DNA of 64,000 nucleotides, taken from NCBI GenBank assembly GCA_913061415.1, contig CAJXUD010000001.1:124001-188000 (forward strand), in the 5' to 3' direction. The position numbers and the translations under genes are program-made. Positions within the stretch are counted from its first letter, which is position 1; each line of letters starts with the position of its first letter. Under the pieces are notes generated by a model that was not told the origin of the DNA, ran no database searches, and worked only from the letters and a program-made list of their open reading frames with translations. Source of the stretch: an uncultured Oleispira sp. (GTDB lineage Bacteria > Pseudomonadota > Gammaproteobacteria > Pseudomonadales > Oceanobacteraceae). This document shows, one piece after another, positions 45,072-55,491 of the stretch.

Positions 45072-45719
45072 ATGTTCAGACGTTTAGTCGCCAGCACTGC
45101 CATTCTTTTTGCCAGTTTTACCGCTTCGGCCGCCGATGGCCACAACCATCAAGAAGCGCCGATTAAGGATATGAGCAAAGCTTATTCGTTAATCGAACAA
45201 CCTCAAGCCGTGCCTGCCAATGGTAAGTTGCATGTTGAAGAATTATTTTGGTATGGCTGTGGCCACTGTTTCTCGCTAGAAGAACATGTAACGTCTTGGG
45301 TTAATAAGCTACCAAAAGATGTTGAATTTAGCCGTGTTCCAGCGATGTTTGGTAAGCCTTGGGTTATTCATGCTCAGCTTTATTACATGGGTGAAGTATT
45401 GGGTATTACCGAACAGTCTCATGGTGATATTTTTAAAGCGATCCATATCAATGGCAAACGCCTGCAGCGTAAATCAGAGCAACAAGAGTTCTTTGCAGCT
45501 TATGGTGTGAGCGAATCCGATTTTGAAAAAGCCTATAACTCATTTACGGTTAAGAGTCGCTTAAAGCAAGGTGATAAACGCATCCGTAACTATCGAGTCA
45601 GTGGCGTACCAGCTATTGTTGTTAATGGTAAGTACCTAGTCGACGCATCCTCAGCCGGTGGCCAGCATAATATCTTTAAAGTTGTTGATTACCTACTTGA
45701 GAAAGAGCGTAATCAATAA
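45072..45719 (+). CDS. dsbA: Thiol:disulfide interchange protein DsbA
   Basis: A 215-residue periplasmic oxidase that introduces disulfides into exported proteins. Signal peptide about 1-21; the thioredoxin fold with helical insertion has the active site YGCGHCFSLE (CGHC, where E. coli has CPHC) and the cis-proline segment SGVPAIVVNG. I start at ATG 45072, with GGAG seven bases upstream; the longer frame has no signal-like start. It is next to cytochrome c genes, whose maturation depends on the same thiol system. Confidence 0.95.
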   Translation: MFRRLVASTAILFASFTASAADGHNHQEAPIKDMSKAYSLIEQPQAVPANGKLHVEELFWYGCGHCFSLEEHVTSWVNKLPKDVEFSRVPAMFGKPWVIHAQLYYMGEVLGITEQSHGDIFKAIHINGKRLQRKSEQQEFFAAYGVSESDFEKAYNSFTVKSRLKQGDKRIRNYRVSGVPAIVVNGKYLVDASSAGGQHNIFKVVDYLLEKERNQ

Positions 45720-45738
45720 GTCATGTTAGGACGATAGC

Positions 45739-46551
45739 ATGGTCAATCAAAGACTGAGCCTATCCGAATTCCTCGCGGCCCTGCCTGATGCAGACAAGGC
45801 CGCGAATCAGCTTAACCTCATCAGCTTTAATATTCAGGTCGGTATTCAGACCGCTGCCTACCACCACTATCTCACCCGCAGTTGGCAACACATGCTGCCC
45901 TGCAAAGAACGCACTCCCACTCTTGATCGCATTGCCGATATATTAAGACACTTCGACATTGCAGCCTTGCAAGAAGCCGATGGTGGCAGCTGGCGCAGTA
46001 ACTTTATCAATCAAGTTGAACATCTCGCCGAGAAAGCCGACTTCCCTCATTGGTATCAGCAAACCAACCGCAATTTGAAACCGATTGCGAAGCACAGTAA
46101 TGGCTTACTATCTCGCTTGGCTCCTTACAAAATCGAATATCACAAGCTGCCCGGGCTACTGCCTGGTCGTGGCGCGATGGTGATGAAAATTGGTCGCGAA
46201 GATCCGCTCATCATTATCGTATTACACCTAGCACTAGGCATTAAAACTCAAGCCGAACAGTTAGGTTACATCCAGTCTTTGGTTAAAGATGCACGTCATG
46301 TGGTGATAATGGGAGACTTAAACAATCACGCCGAGCACTTACTGACCAATACACCACTGGCCGATTTAAACTTTCAATCGGTTAATCCTCTTTTGCACAC
46401 ATTTCCAAGCTGGCAGCCACAGCGAGGATTAGATCATATCCTTGTCAGCGATAGCTTGCAGATCAATAAAGTTGCGGTTTTAGATACCCCAATTTCTGAT
46501 CATCTTCCCATTGCGATGCAGATTCAGCTGCCTAATAAAATTATTCTTTAA
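45739..46551 (+). CDS. Endonuclease/exonuclease/phosphatase family protein
   Basis: A 270-residue protein of the EEP superfamily. Motifs in order: NLISFNIQVG (about 25), LQEADGG (the metal-binding Glu, about 78), MGDLNNH (about 194) and SDHLPIAM (catalytic His, about 258). No signal peptide. It could be a nuclease or a phosphodiesterase; the substrate is not deducible. Twenty bases after dsbA, the same arrangement as in P. aeruginosa, where its role is also not settled to my knowledge. Confidence 0.88.
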   Translation: MVNQRLSLSEFLAALPDADKAANQLNLISFNIQVGIQTAAYHHYLTRSWQHMLPCKERTPTLDRIADILRHFDIAALQEADGGSWRSNFINQVEHLAEKADFPHWYQQTNRNLKPIAKHSNGLLSRLAPYKIEYHKLPGLLPGRGAMVMKIGREDPLIIIVLHLALGIKTQAEQLGYIQSLVKDARHVVIMGDLNNHAEHLLTNTPLADLNFQSVNPLLHTFPSWQPQRGLDHILVSDSLQINKVAVLDTPISDHLPIAMQIQLPNKIIL

Positions 46552-46630
46552 TATTTAGCCATTCAAAACAGCACTTCTCTTAATATTTTCTATACTCAAT
46601 AATATTCATACTGACACTGGTAAAGGGACT

Positions 46631-48427
46631 ATGTCGCAAGCAAGCGATAATTCAGGTAAAGCAGTCAACAAATGGCGTGATAAATACCTGGATCTCATAG
46701 AGCAGCACGAGAAGCTAGAAAAAAGCAGCGAGAGCAAGCAGGACCAAATGCGCCGAGCATTGGTGATTGTTTCTCTATTGGCTGAAGGTCAATCAGATAC
46801 CATCGATAAACCACTAGCGACATTGCGTGATGCCATTAAGCCTCAAAATGATGGCGTCGGTCTTGAATCCAGCGTTCAAGTTTTACAGGCCGAAGTTAAT
46901 CGTTTTGAAGAGCAATGGCAGCTACAAAGCAATGAAGTTTTGCAAAGTCTGCAGAAAGCTTCAAAGAATTTATTACGACTGCCGTGCTCTAGTGAAGAAA
47001 AACGTCGCATCAAAAAGATTGTCAGCAAATCGAAGGAGCACCTAAAGCAGTGGTCTGGCTATGGCAAGCAACTCCAAGCGTGGTCTGAACTTTTATCTGA
47101 TTTATCGATTGATCTAGACCCTGACAGCTTGGCCAAAGCCGCTTCGGGTGGGTTTTTTAGTCGTTTTTTTCAAAGAAATTCCTCTCTAGAAAGCGTATCA
47201 AAAGAAGCCTTAGCTAATTCAGAAGGTCAGTCCTCCGATACACCTGAAGAAACAGCTGGTTGCTTAGATAAAAATACTCTTGAGGTTGAACCTGAGGCTG
47301 AGTCTAAGACCCTACAAGGCGCAACCAATATAAAATCGGGCGATCATGAAGCCCCTAATCATAACGACACGCCAACACCCAGCTATGACCATATAGAGCA
47401 AGAAATCACTTCAATGCTCACAAATTTACTCGCTCAGCTGGTGATCCCTTCTCGCTTTAATGAGCAGCTAGACAATCTTAAGCATAAATTAATGAGTAAG
47501 TTGAACTGGTATGAACTTGTGCCCTTGCTCGAACAAGTGTCGAATCTCGTCATTGATGCGTTAGGGGATGGCCAGGAAGAATTTGAAAACTTTTTACAAG
47601 GCTTAGATCAACGCTTAGAAATGATTCAGCAACTGGTTAATAATGCATCTCAAGGCCAGGTCAATCGCAGTGAAGCGCGAACGGTATTTGAAGGCATGCT
47701 AGAAGGGCAGGTTGATGAGATTCGCTCAGTCGTCAATAACAAGCATGATCTCGGAGAGTTAGGCCATAGCATTACCCAGCATCTGGGGATCATCATTCAG
47801 GCGATGCATGACTTTAGTTCGGAAGAGCACCAGCGCGAGGATGAGCTAAAACAACAGCTCGGTGATATGCAACTGCGCCTTGATGAAATGGAAAAGCTGG
47901 CCCAATCAGCGCAGCATGCGATTGAAGAGCAGCGTAAAAAAGCGATGCACGATTCATTAACCGGACTGCCCAATCGAGAGTCTTACCAGCAGCGCTTAGA
48001 CCAAGAAGTACAACGTTTTCAACGCTATGGTGGCAAGCTGTCTCTAATGGTCTGCGATGTGGATTTGTTCAAACGAATTAACGATACCTATGGCCACCTT
48101 GCGGGTGATAAGGTTTTAAAAATCATCGCAAAATCTTTACAAAAAAACTTACGAAGCAGTGATTTTATCGCCCGCTTTGGCGGTGAAGAGTTTGTTGCTT
48201 TAATGCCCGAAACATCTACCGATGAAGCCTTGATCGTTGCTGAGAAATTGCGTAAAAAAATTGAAGAGAGCCCGTTTAACTTTAAAAAAGAACCCGTCCA
48301 AATCACCGTGTCTTTTGGCATTAGCGAAATTGTTGAATGGGAAAGTATCGACGAGGTCTTTAACCGAGCCGATAAGGCGCTTTATAAAGCCAAAGAGAGT
48401 GGACGTAATCAAGTGCAAATAGGCTGA
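46631..48427 (+). CDS. dgcH: Diguanylate cyclase (GGDEF), DgcH-like
   Basis: A 598-residue cytoplasmic protein. The first 430 residues are largely helical with coiled-coil character and no membrane segment. The C-terminal GGDEF domain (about 435-598) has an active GGEEF signature and an RSSD inhibitory site five residues before it, so it should make cyclic di-GMP under product inhibition. Synteny with dsbA and the EEP gene matches P. aeruginosa dgcH; the symbol is given by that analogy. The signal sensed by the N-terminal part is unknown. Confidence 0.93.
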   Translation: MSQASDNSGKAVNKWRDKYLDLIEQHEKLEKSSESKQDQMRRALVIVSLLAEGQSDTIDKPLATLRDAIKPQNDGVGLESSVQVLQAEVNRFEEQWQLQSNEVLQSLQKASKNLLRLPCSSEEKRRIKKIVSKSKEHLKQWSGYGKQLQAWSELLSDLSIDLDPDSLAKAASGGFFSRFFQRNSSLESVSKEALANSEGQSSDTPEETAGCLDKNTLEVEPEAESKTLQGATNIKSGDHEAPNHNDTPTPSYDHIEQEITSMLTNLLAQLVIPSRFNEQLDNLKHKLMSKLNWYELVPLLEQVSNLVIDALGDGQEEFENFLQGLDQRLEMIQQLVNNASQGQVNRSEARTVFEGMLEGQVDEIRSVVNNKHDLGELGHSITQHLGIIIQAMHDFSSEEHQREDELKQQLGDMQLRLDEMEKLAQSAQHAIEEQRKKAMHDSLTGLPNRESYQQRLDQEVQRFQRYGGKLSLMVCDVDLFKRINDTYGHLAGDKVLKIIAKSLQKNLRSSDFIARFGGEEFVALMPETSTDEALIVAEKLRKKIEESPFNFKKEPVQITVSFGISEIVEWESIDEVFNRADKALYKAKESGRNQVQIG

Positions 48428-48447
48428 GAGATAAACTTACTATTTTC

Positions 48448-48488
48448 TTAATGCAGGTCAAAGCTCATCCTGCTAATTCCTCTATTAT
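48448..48488 (+). promoter_or_regulatory. Candidate FNR/DNR-type promoter for the hemerythrin cluster
   Basis: TTAAT-GCAG-GTCAA (48448-48461) matches the FNR/DNR consensus TTGAT-N4-ATCAA at 8 of 10. A -10 TATTAT lies at 48483-48488, so the site would be centred about 41 bases before the transcript start, the classic position for activation by this family. Confidence 0.5.
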
Positions 48489-48520
48489 GCAACGATCACT
48501 TGGCATTTTAAGGATCTATC

Positions 48521-48949
48521 ATGACTTCAATCCCCGACTACATGACCGCTAAACACCGTGAGTGTGACGAAGTTTTTTCCCTTGCTGAATCCAATGCTGC
48601 AGCAGGTGATTGGCTGCTGGCTGCCAAAAACTGGCAAGCGTTTAAAGATGAATTATTAACTCACTTTGGCCAAGAAGAAGAGACACTATTTCCTGCATTT
48701 GAACAAGCAACCGGGATGACGAATGGCCCCACTCATGTCATGCGTATGGAGCACCAACAAATGCGTGCCTTGCTGCAAGATATTGATCAGGCAATGAAGG
48801 GCCAAGATAAAAATACTTACCTAGGCTTATCTGAAACATTAATGGTCATGATGCAGCAACATAATATGAAAGAAGAAATGATGCTCTACCCAATGATGGC
48901 GCAACACCTGAGTCAAGGTGAAGACATCATTGAATCGTTTAAAGCGTAA
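48521..48949 (+). CDS. Hemerythrin-domain protein
   Basis: A 142-residue helical bundle with the di-iron ligand pattern: His in AKHRECDEVF (about 11), HFGQEEETLFP (about 47-57), HVMRMEHQQM (about 69-76) and HNMKEEMMLYP (about 111-121). It likely binds oxygen or nitric oxide or repairs iron centres. It is cotranscribed with a DUF2249 gene and an NnrS-like membrane protein, a combination seen in bacteria that handle nitric oxide, so a nitrosative-stress role is inferred. Confidence 0.92.
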   Translation: MTSIPDYMTAKHRECDEVFSLAESNAAAGDWLLAAKNWQAFKDELLTHFGQEEETLFPAFEQATGMTNGPTHVMRMEHQQMRALLQDIDQAMKGQDKNTYLGLSETLMVMMQQHNMKEEMMLYPMMAQHLSQGEDIIESFKA

Positions 48950-48967
48950 CTTGAATTATTCATAGCC

Positions 48968-49201
48968 ATGATATTTATTGCAATCGATGTACGTGAATTA
49001 GCACCACCTGAACCCATGACGGCCATTTTGCAGGCTTTATCAACCTTGCCAAAAGGAGATGGCTTACGTGTGCATCATAGTCGCCAGCCATTCCCGCTCT
49101 ACGAACAGCTCACATCTGCTGGCTGGGAATATGAGTGCGAGAAAAAAGCAGAAGACTATTTTTTAATTTCCATCTATCGCCAGCAGGAGAAACCCACATG
49201 A
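48968..49201 (+). CDS. DUF2249 protein
   Basis: A 77-residue cytoplasmic protein of the DUF2249 family, seen in the start IDVRELAPPEPM and LPKGDGLRVHHSRQPFPLYE (about 29-48). The family is a TusA-like fold of unknown function often linked to hemerythrins and denitrification genes. It starts 19 bases after the hemerythrin gene and overlaps the next gene by four bases (ATGA). Confidence 0.87.
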   Translation: MIFIAIDVRELAPPEPMTAILQALSTLPKGDGLRVHHSRQPFPLYEQLTSAGWEYECEKKAEDYFLISIYRQQEKPT

Positions 49202-50520
49202 GCTTAGCGGGTTTGTCCTTTAACGCTTTACCCCCCATCCGCTTGCCGTTTCGCTTTTTTATTACTGCCCCCATTTTTATTTTACTGTGTACAGGGCTCA
49301 TCGCCTATAGCGGCCCCGACTTATGGCTAGGCCGCTGGCAACCCCCCATGCTCGCGCTGGTGCATGGCTTTACCTTAGGTTTTTTAACCATGGTTATGCT
49401 GGGCGCATTGTTACAGCTATTACCAGTCATCGCTGGCATTGGAATTCCTCACCCAGAGCTTTTAGCGCCCCTGACTCACGGCTTACTCTCTGTAGGCACG
49501 CTAATGCTATTATGGGGTTTTCTCCAGTTTCATAGCAGCTTCATCTTAGCCGCTATGTGGCTGATCGCGATAGGTTTGGGTATTTATATTAGCGCTCTGT
49601 TTTGGGTTTTAATCAAACACATTAGCCAAGGAGACTCTCTGTTAGGCTTTCGTTTGGCTATTTCATCTTTGCTTGTGGTGGTGTTATTAGGCTTAGCTCT
49701 ATTGGGTCGCTACCTAGGTATTGAATGGATTCCGCCCAGTAAGCATTTAACCAATGTTCATGCTTTATGGGGGCTCGTCGGTTGGGCAGGGATATTGATT
49801 ATTGCGGTTAGTTATCAAGTTATTCCGATGTTTCACGTTGCGCCGTCATTTCCATTAATAGTGCGCCGATTTCTTACGCCCTTGATCTTTATTGGGCTAT
49901 TGCTGAGCATCGCGCTCCCCAGTTATTCACTTCCTGCTCTAAGCCTCTTACAAGGCTTATTCGCTTTGGTTTTATTGCTCGTCATTCATCGACGTAAACG
50001 CAAAGTGCCCGACACCAGTATTCGTTATTGGCAGCTTGGAGCGTCGGCTTTATTGTTAACCAGCGTGCTATTTTTTATTCCTGAAGGCATTTGGAATGAG
50101 TACCTCGACATTGATAAAACCCTGTTGCTCACTGCGTTATTTATGTATTTGTATTTGATGTCGATTATTGAAGGGATGTTATTAAAAATACTGCCTTTTT
50201 TAAGCTATACGCATCTGCAGCAGCGCTGTTTAATTGATTTTACAGCCATGCAATATATCCCAAACATGCATGAGTTTTTTGATAAAAGGCATGGTCAATG
50301 GCTTTTCTATTCGCATGTAATTAGCGGCTTAATATTAATATGGGTATTATTTCAGCCTAGTTATTATTTTATCTTCGCGATTGCACTGGTATTGGAGTCG
50401 ACTGGGCTACTGGTGATTATGCTAAAAACGATGAAACTCTATTTTGCGGTCGATAAAAAGATCTCCCAAGCGGCAAAAGATAGAGTTGAGCCGCCAACAG
50501 CCTCGTTTAAAAACACATAA
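49198..50520 (+). CDS. NnrS-like polytopic membrane protein
   Basis: A 440-residue inner-membrane protein with about twelve transmembrane helices. Conserved histidines in helices (LVHGFTLGFLTMV, LTNVHALWGLVGW, QVIPMFHVAP) suggest haem or copper binding, as in NnrS and haem-copper oxidase-like proteins. Start is ATG 49198, overlapping the DUF2249 stop, with AGGAG upstream. Probably the membrane partner of the hemerythrin/DUF2249 pair in nitric oxide or low-oxygen response; no activity is proven by the sequence. Confidence 0.8.
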   Translation: MSLAGLSFNALPPIRLPFRFFITAPIFILLCTGLIAYSGPDLWLGRWQPPMLALVHGFTLGFLTMVMLGALLQLLPVIAGIGIPHPELLAPLTHGLLSVGTLMLLWGFLQFHSSFILAAMWLIAIGLGIYISALFWVLIKHISQGDSLLGFRLAISSLLVVVLLGLALLGRYLGIEWIPPSKHLTNVHALWGLVGWAGILIIAVSYQVIPMFHVAPSFPLIVRRFLTPLIFIGLLLSIALPSYSLPALSLLQGLFALVLLLVIHRRKRKVPDTSIRYWQLGASALLLTSVLFFIPEGIWNEYLDIDKTLLLTALFMYLYLMSIIEGMLLKILPFLSYTHLQQRCLIDFTAMQYIPNMHEFFDKRHGQWLFYSHVISGLILIWVLFQPSYYFIFAIALVLESTGLLVIMLKTMKLYFAVDKKISQAAKDRVEPPTASFKNT

Positions 50521-50542
50521 GAAAGCACATAATATTGCCCAT

Positions 50543-50597
50543 AAAAAAGCCGAACTTCTGACTGATAGCCTCATCAGTCGGAAGCTCGGCTTTTTTT
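50543..50597. terminator. Bidirectional terminator between convergent genes
   Basis: AAAAAAGCCGA / TCGGCTTTTTT with a nested CTTC-GACTGAT / ATCAGTC-GAAG stem form a long hairpin with T tracts on both strands. It closes the NnrS-like gene on one side and htpX on the other. Confidence 0.92.
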
Positions 50598-50653
50598 GTT
50601 TTTACAACTTAATGTTCTTGTAAGCGCCGTTATTTTAAGCGCTTACTACTGAC

Positions 50654-51544
50654 TCATTGCTGCTGTTTAGCAGCGTTCTGTAAAGCAGCAATACGGTCAT
50701 CTAGTGGTGGGTGACTAGAAAACAAAGCCGATAATTTACCTTCGCCACGAATACCAAAGGCCACCAGCTCGCCACTGAGTTCACTTGGCTGATCATAGGT
50801 TTCTTTTAAGCGCATAAGAGCACTTGCCATCGCGGCATTGCTGGTTAACGCTGCACCCGCTTCATCGGCACGATATTCACGACGACGACTAAACCAAGCA
50901 ACGATGGTTGAGGCTAGAATACCCAATACAATTTCTGCAACAAAAGTGGTCACATAAAACGCGATACCTGGGCCATCTTCGTTTTTGAAAACCGCTTTAT
51001 CAACAAAGTTACCGATGATACGGGCAAAGAACATAACGAATGCGTTTACCACACCTTGAATCAAGGCAAGAGTAACCATGTCACCATTGGCTACGTGGCC
51101 AATCTCGTGGCCTAGTACCGCAGCAACTTCGTCTTTATTCATGCGTTGTAATAGCCCGGTCGAAACCGCAACAAGGGCGTTGTTTTTATTCCAACCTGTG
51201 GCAAAAGCATTCGGCGCATCAGAATGGAAAATACCCACTTCTGGCATGCCAATACCGGCTTTGTCAGCAAGCTCTTTAACCGTGCTATACAACCACTGCT
51301 CAGAAGCATTTTGTGGTTGATCAATTACTTGAACACCCATGCTTCGCTTGGCCATCCATTTAGAAATCAGCAAGGAGACAAAGGATCCTGCCATACCAAA
51401 CACCAAACAGAAGGCGAGCAAGTTATTTAGATTTAGGTTATTACCTTGTTCTAGATAACTACCCACACCCAATAAACTTAAGGTGATACTGGCAACCGCG
51501 ATGACCGCTAAGTTGGTTAATAAAAATAATACTATTCTCATCAT
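50654..51544 (-). CDS. htpX: Membrane zinc metalloprotease HtpX
   Basis: A 296-residue inner-membrane M48 protease that degrades misfolded membrane proteins. Two N-terminal transmembrane helices (about 5-25 and 38-58), the zinc motif [14 protein letters not shown] (about 140-153), two more helices and the third ligand in [12 protein letters not shown] (about 220) are intact. It has a Gln-rich C-terminus. Often under envelope-stress control (Cpx or RpoH); no site is identified here. Confidence 0.96.
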   Translation of the reverse strand: MMRIVLFLLTNLAVIAVASITLSLLGVGSYLEQGNNLNLNNLLAFCLVFGMAGSFVSLLISKWMAKRSMGVQVIDQPQNASEQWLYSTVKELADKAGIGMPEVGIFHSDAPNAFATGWNKNNALVAVSTGLLQRMNKDEVAAVLGHEIGHVANGDMVTLALIQGVVNAFVMFFARIIGNFVDKAVFKNEDGPGIAFYVTTFVAEIVLGILASTIVAWFSRRREYRADEAGAALTSNAAMASALMRLKETYDQPSELSGELVAFGIRGEGKLSALFSSHPPLDDRIAALQNAAKQQQ

Positions 51545-51628
51545 CAGAGAATGCTCCTCAAAATGGACTAACGCGCAAAACTGCTCGTTAATGGGTTACT
51601 GCATTAAACATCTACAATAATTGTATAT

Positions 51629-51648
51629 ATGCCGTCTATTGACGGCAT
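51629..51648. terminator. Hairpin after aroE
   Basis: ATGCCGTC and GACGGCAT pair perfectly over eight bases around TATT, between aroE and htpX. It has no T-tract on the minus strand, where both genes are read, so it is at best a weak terminator. Confidence 0.45.
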
Positions 51649-51727
51649 TTTCAACAATTATTAGCGCTTTAAAAGATTCTTTTGGTCAGAAAATGTCAAC
51701 GATCAAATACGCTCGAGACAAGAAGGG

Positions 51728-52558
51728 CTATGCCTTGGCGGGAACTAAGCTATTGCGCATACTACTGATCACAGGAGCTGAATCAGGTCGAACGCCGCGC
51801 CATGTTGTAAAAGATTCTGCAGCTTGCTCAACCAGCATGCCTAACCCATCTAGCGTCAGTGCCGCATTATGGCTCGCAGCCCACTGGTTAAATATGGTCG
51901 GTTCAGCGCCATACATCATGTCATAGCAGATGGTATTTTGATGAATAACAGATTCAGGAATCGGCGGTAGCTCACCACTTAAACTCGCAGAGGTACCATT
52001 GATGATTAAATCAAACTGCCCCTCGATTTGATCAAATCCACAGCCCACAATAGTACCGATGTCTGAGAAATCTTCTGCGAGACGCTGAGCCTTTGAAACC
52101 GTTCGATTAGCAACCACAACTTCTAATGGTTTCTCTTCCAGCACGGGTTCTAAGATGCCTCGTACCGCGCCTCCCGCACCCAGTACCAGTACTCGCTTAC
52201 CGGCAATGTCGCAGCCATTATTCACGGTAATGTCTCGTACCATACCAATACCATCGGTATTATCGGCGTGAATAGAACCGTCTTCCTTTTTGATTAGGGT
52301 ATTAACCGCACCCGCTCGTAAGGCACGAGATGAGTAGGTATCGGCATATTGCCAAGCATCTTCTTTAAACGGCACAGTCACATTTAATCCAAAGCCTGAG
52401 CGGAAAAAGCTATTGGCTTCATCACTGAACTTTTCTAACGGCACTAAGATGGCCGAATAGATCAGGTCTTGCCCAGTTTGCTCTGCAAAAGCGCTGTGTA
52501 TTTGTGGACTCTTACTATGGTTGATAGGGTTGCCCATCACCGCATATAAATCACTCAT
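51728..52558 (-). CDS. aroE: Shikimate dehydrogenase
   Basis: NADPH-dependent reduction of 3-dehydroshikimate in aromatic amino acid synthesis. The 276-residue enzyme has the substrate site [10 protein letters not shown] (about 9-18), the catalytic lysine in NVTVPFKE (about 60-67), NTDGIGM (about 101) and the NADP motif [10 protein letters not shown] (about 125). It starts two bases after hemF, at the end of the lysM-dprA-tsaC-hemF-aroE run. Confidence 0.96.
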   Translation of the reverse strand: MSDLYAVMGNPINHSKSPQIHSAFAEQTGQDLIYSAILVPLEKFSDEANSFFRSGFGLNVTVPFKEDAWQYADTYSSRALRAGAVNTLIKKEDGSIHADNTDGIGMVRDITVNNGCDIAGKRVLVLGAGGAVRGILEPVLEEKPLEVVVANRTVSKAQRLAEDFSDIGTIVGCGFDQIEGQFDLIINGTSASLSGELPPIPESVIHQNTICYDMMYGAEPTIFNQWAASHNAALTLDGLGMLVEQAAESFTTWRGVRPDSAPVISSMRNSLVPAKA

Positions 52559-52560
52559 GA

Positions 52561-53529
<969 letters not shown>

Positions 53530-53595
53530 TTAACTTTAATAATGATCTTTTACGTAACAATTTTTGATGCTAACAATCGTTTCTAAACTCTGTGA

Positions 53596-54153
53596 CTATC
53601 TTACCCTTTGACCATCAAGAGTACGAATTTCTGAGGGCTTGGAATACCCACCTAATTCACCCGGCAAAATATAACTGAGCTGATCATTAAAATACTGACG
53701 CACGTCTTCTGCAGACATGGCTGCTGCCAGTCCAGTAGGATTTGCTGAGGTTGAAATAATAGGGCCGACCGCCGCACACAATTCTTGCACCTGCGGATGA
53801 CGGCTAAAGCGCACCGCAATACTGTTATGCTGACCGCGCACCGATTCGGACACTGATGATTTGCAGGGTAATATCCAGGTCACTGGATGTGGGTATTGTT
53901 GCGCGATCTGTTGTTGATGTTCTGTGCTTAAGGGTAATAAGAATGCTTCAATATCCGACAGCTGAGCACATAAAACAATCATGCCTTTTTCTAATGGCCG
54001 TTGCTTAAGTCGTAGAATTTCTTTAATAGCGACTTCATCAGTCCACAAGCAACCTAACCCCCACACACCTTCTGTTGGGTAGGCAATAACACCACCCGTT
54101 TGTAAGCGACTGACGGCTTGTTGTAGATGACTATTTTCGAAGGGCTCAGACAC
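53596..54153 (-). CDS. tsaC: Threonylcarbamoyl-AMP synthase TsaC (YrdC family)
   Basis: First step of t6A37 tRNA modification, making threonylcarbamoyl-AMP from threonine, bicarbonate and ATP. The 185-residue single YrdC domain has GVIAYPTEGVWGLGC (about 21-35), KQRPLEKGMIVL (about 50-61) and STSANPTG (about 138-145). Short form without the extra Sua5 domain, like E. coli TsaC. Located next to dprA, as in E. coli and Pseudomonas. Confidence 0.94.
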   Translation of the reverse strand: MSEPFENSHLQQAVSRLQTGGVIAYPTEGVWGLGCLWTDEVAIKEILRLKQRPLEKGMIVLCAQLSDIEAFLLPLSTEHQQQIAQQYPHPVTWILPCKSSVSESVRGQHNSIAVRFSRHPQVQELCAAVGPIISTSANPTGLAAAMSAEDVRQYFNDQLSYILPGELGGYSKPSEIRTLDGQRVR

Positions 54154-54219
54154 AATAAACTCGTTTTAACTAAATAAGGCTTTTGCAGATTATAGAGGAT
54201 GAACCTTCATCCGCACAGC

Positions 54220-55455
54220 TTACAGCCGCACATAGCCGCCTGGGGTTTGTGCGATTTGCCCTTTAAGTTCCATTAACATCAGCTGTTGAGCGATTTCAGC
54301 AACGCTCAATCCAGTGCGATTAACCAAGGCATCAATCGACGTTGGCACGACATCCAGAGCTTGATAAATTGTTTTACTCATACCGCTTAACTTTGGCCCT
54401 ACAGCCTTTGACGCGGATGATGTTTGAGCGGTTTGTGATATTTCTGAGTCTGAGGAAGCAGTAGAAGAAGCGGCAAAGAAGTCTTCTTGTTGCTGCTCTT
54501 GCGACAGTGGCGCTGATCGCGTTTCAACCGCCAAATCCGAATTCAGCAAAGCAATAATATCCCCAGCATCCTCGATTAGACTAGCCCCTTCTTTGATCAA
54601 AAGATGACAGCCTCGACTCAGAGGATTACTCACCGCGCCGGGTAAGGCAAAAACTTCACGACCTTGTTCCGCCGCCAAGCGAGCCGTAATTAAAGAGCCG
54701 CTTTTAAGCGCCGCTTCGATCACCAAGGTGCCCAAACTCATACCACTCACAATCCGATTACGCCTTGGAAAATGCTGCGCAAGTGCCTTAATGTCCGGTA
54801 AATGTTCCGACAATAAAACCCCTCCCGCGCTGACGATTTGATCCGCTAATACTTGATGACGCTTAGGATAAATCTCTTCTAAGCCCGAGCCTAATACCGC
54901 AATGGTTTTACCCAAACCAAGACCTGTCGCATTATTCAGTGCGCCACTATGAGCCTCTCCATCAATACCAATCGCCAAGCCACTAATCACATGCCAGTCA
55001 GAAGCGACCAGCTGTTGCGCGATAGTAAACGCTTGCTCGCGGCCATAATGGCTAGGATTACGACTGCCTACAATGGCAATACTAGGCTCGTTCAATAGTT
55101 GAGGATTACCACGATAAAACAAAAAGATAGGCGCATCACGTAAAATGCTTAAGGCATCTGGGTAGTATTCATCATCTGGCATTAATACGCCGCAATCAGG
55201 CTGCTGACACCAATGTTTTATTTTTTGCCAGCCGGCATATACAAAGGGATTAAGTTGATCGGTCGATGCTTGTAATCGCTGCCACTCATGAGCGCATTCT
55301 GGTTTTAATCCAAAAGCGATAAGGTCTTCAGCACAATGATTGATTAAATCGGAGCTGTTTGGCAGCTGCTCTCTAATTTTATTGAGCGCAATACTGCCAA
55401 TGCCAGGGATGCTTGATAGAGTCCACCAAGCGAAGAGCACCTCATCCTTGAGCAT
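54220..55455 (-). CDS. dprA: DNA-processing protein DprA
   Basis: Loads RecA onto incoming single-stranded DNA in natural transformation. The 411-residue protein has an N-terminal helical/SAM-like domain, the Rossmann core (IAIVGSRNPSHYG about 127-139, SGLAIGIDGEAHSGAL, FPRRNRIVSGMS, VFALPG) and a C-terminal winged-helix-like DprA domain, separated by a Ser/Gln/Glu-rich linker of about 50 residues. The presence of dprA does not by itself show competence, since the gene is widespread. Confidence 0.95.
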   Translation of the reverse strand: MLKDEVLFAWWTLSSIPGIGSIALNKIREQLPNSSDLINHCAEDLIAFGLKPECAHEWQRLQASTDQLNPFVYAGWQKIKHWCQQPDCGVLMPDDEYYPDALSILRDAPIFLFYRGNPQLLNEPSIAIVGSRNPSHYGREQAFTIAQQLVASDWHVISGLAIGIDGEAHSGALNNATGLGLGKTIAVLGSGLEEIYPKRHQVLADQIVSAGGVLLSEHLPDIKALAQHFPRRNRIVSGMSLGTLVIEAALKSGSLITARLAAEQGREVFALPGAVSNPLSRGCHLLIKEGASLIEDAGDIIALLNSDLAVETRSAPLSQEQQQEDFFAASSTASSDSEISQTAQTSSASKAVGPKLSGMSKTIYQALDVVPTSIDALVNRTGLSVAEIAQQLMLMELKGQIAQTPGGYVRL

Positions 55456-55491
55456 GCTGTTTCCTTTTTCTATGTTCTTGGTAATACGTCC

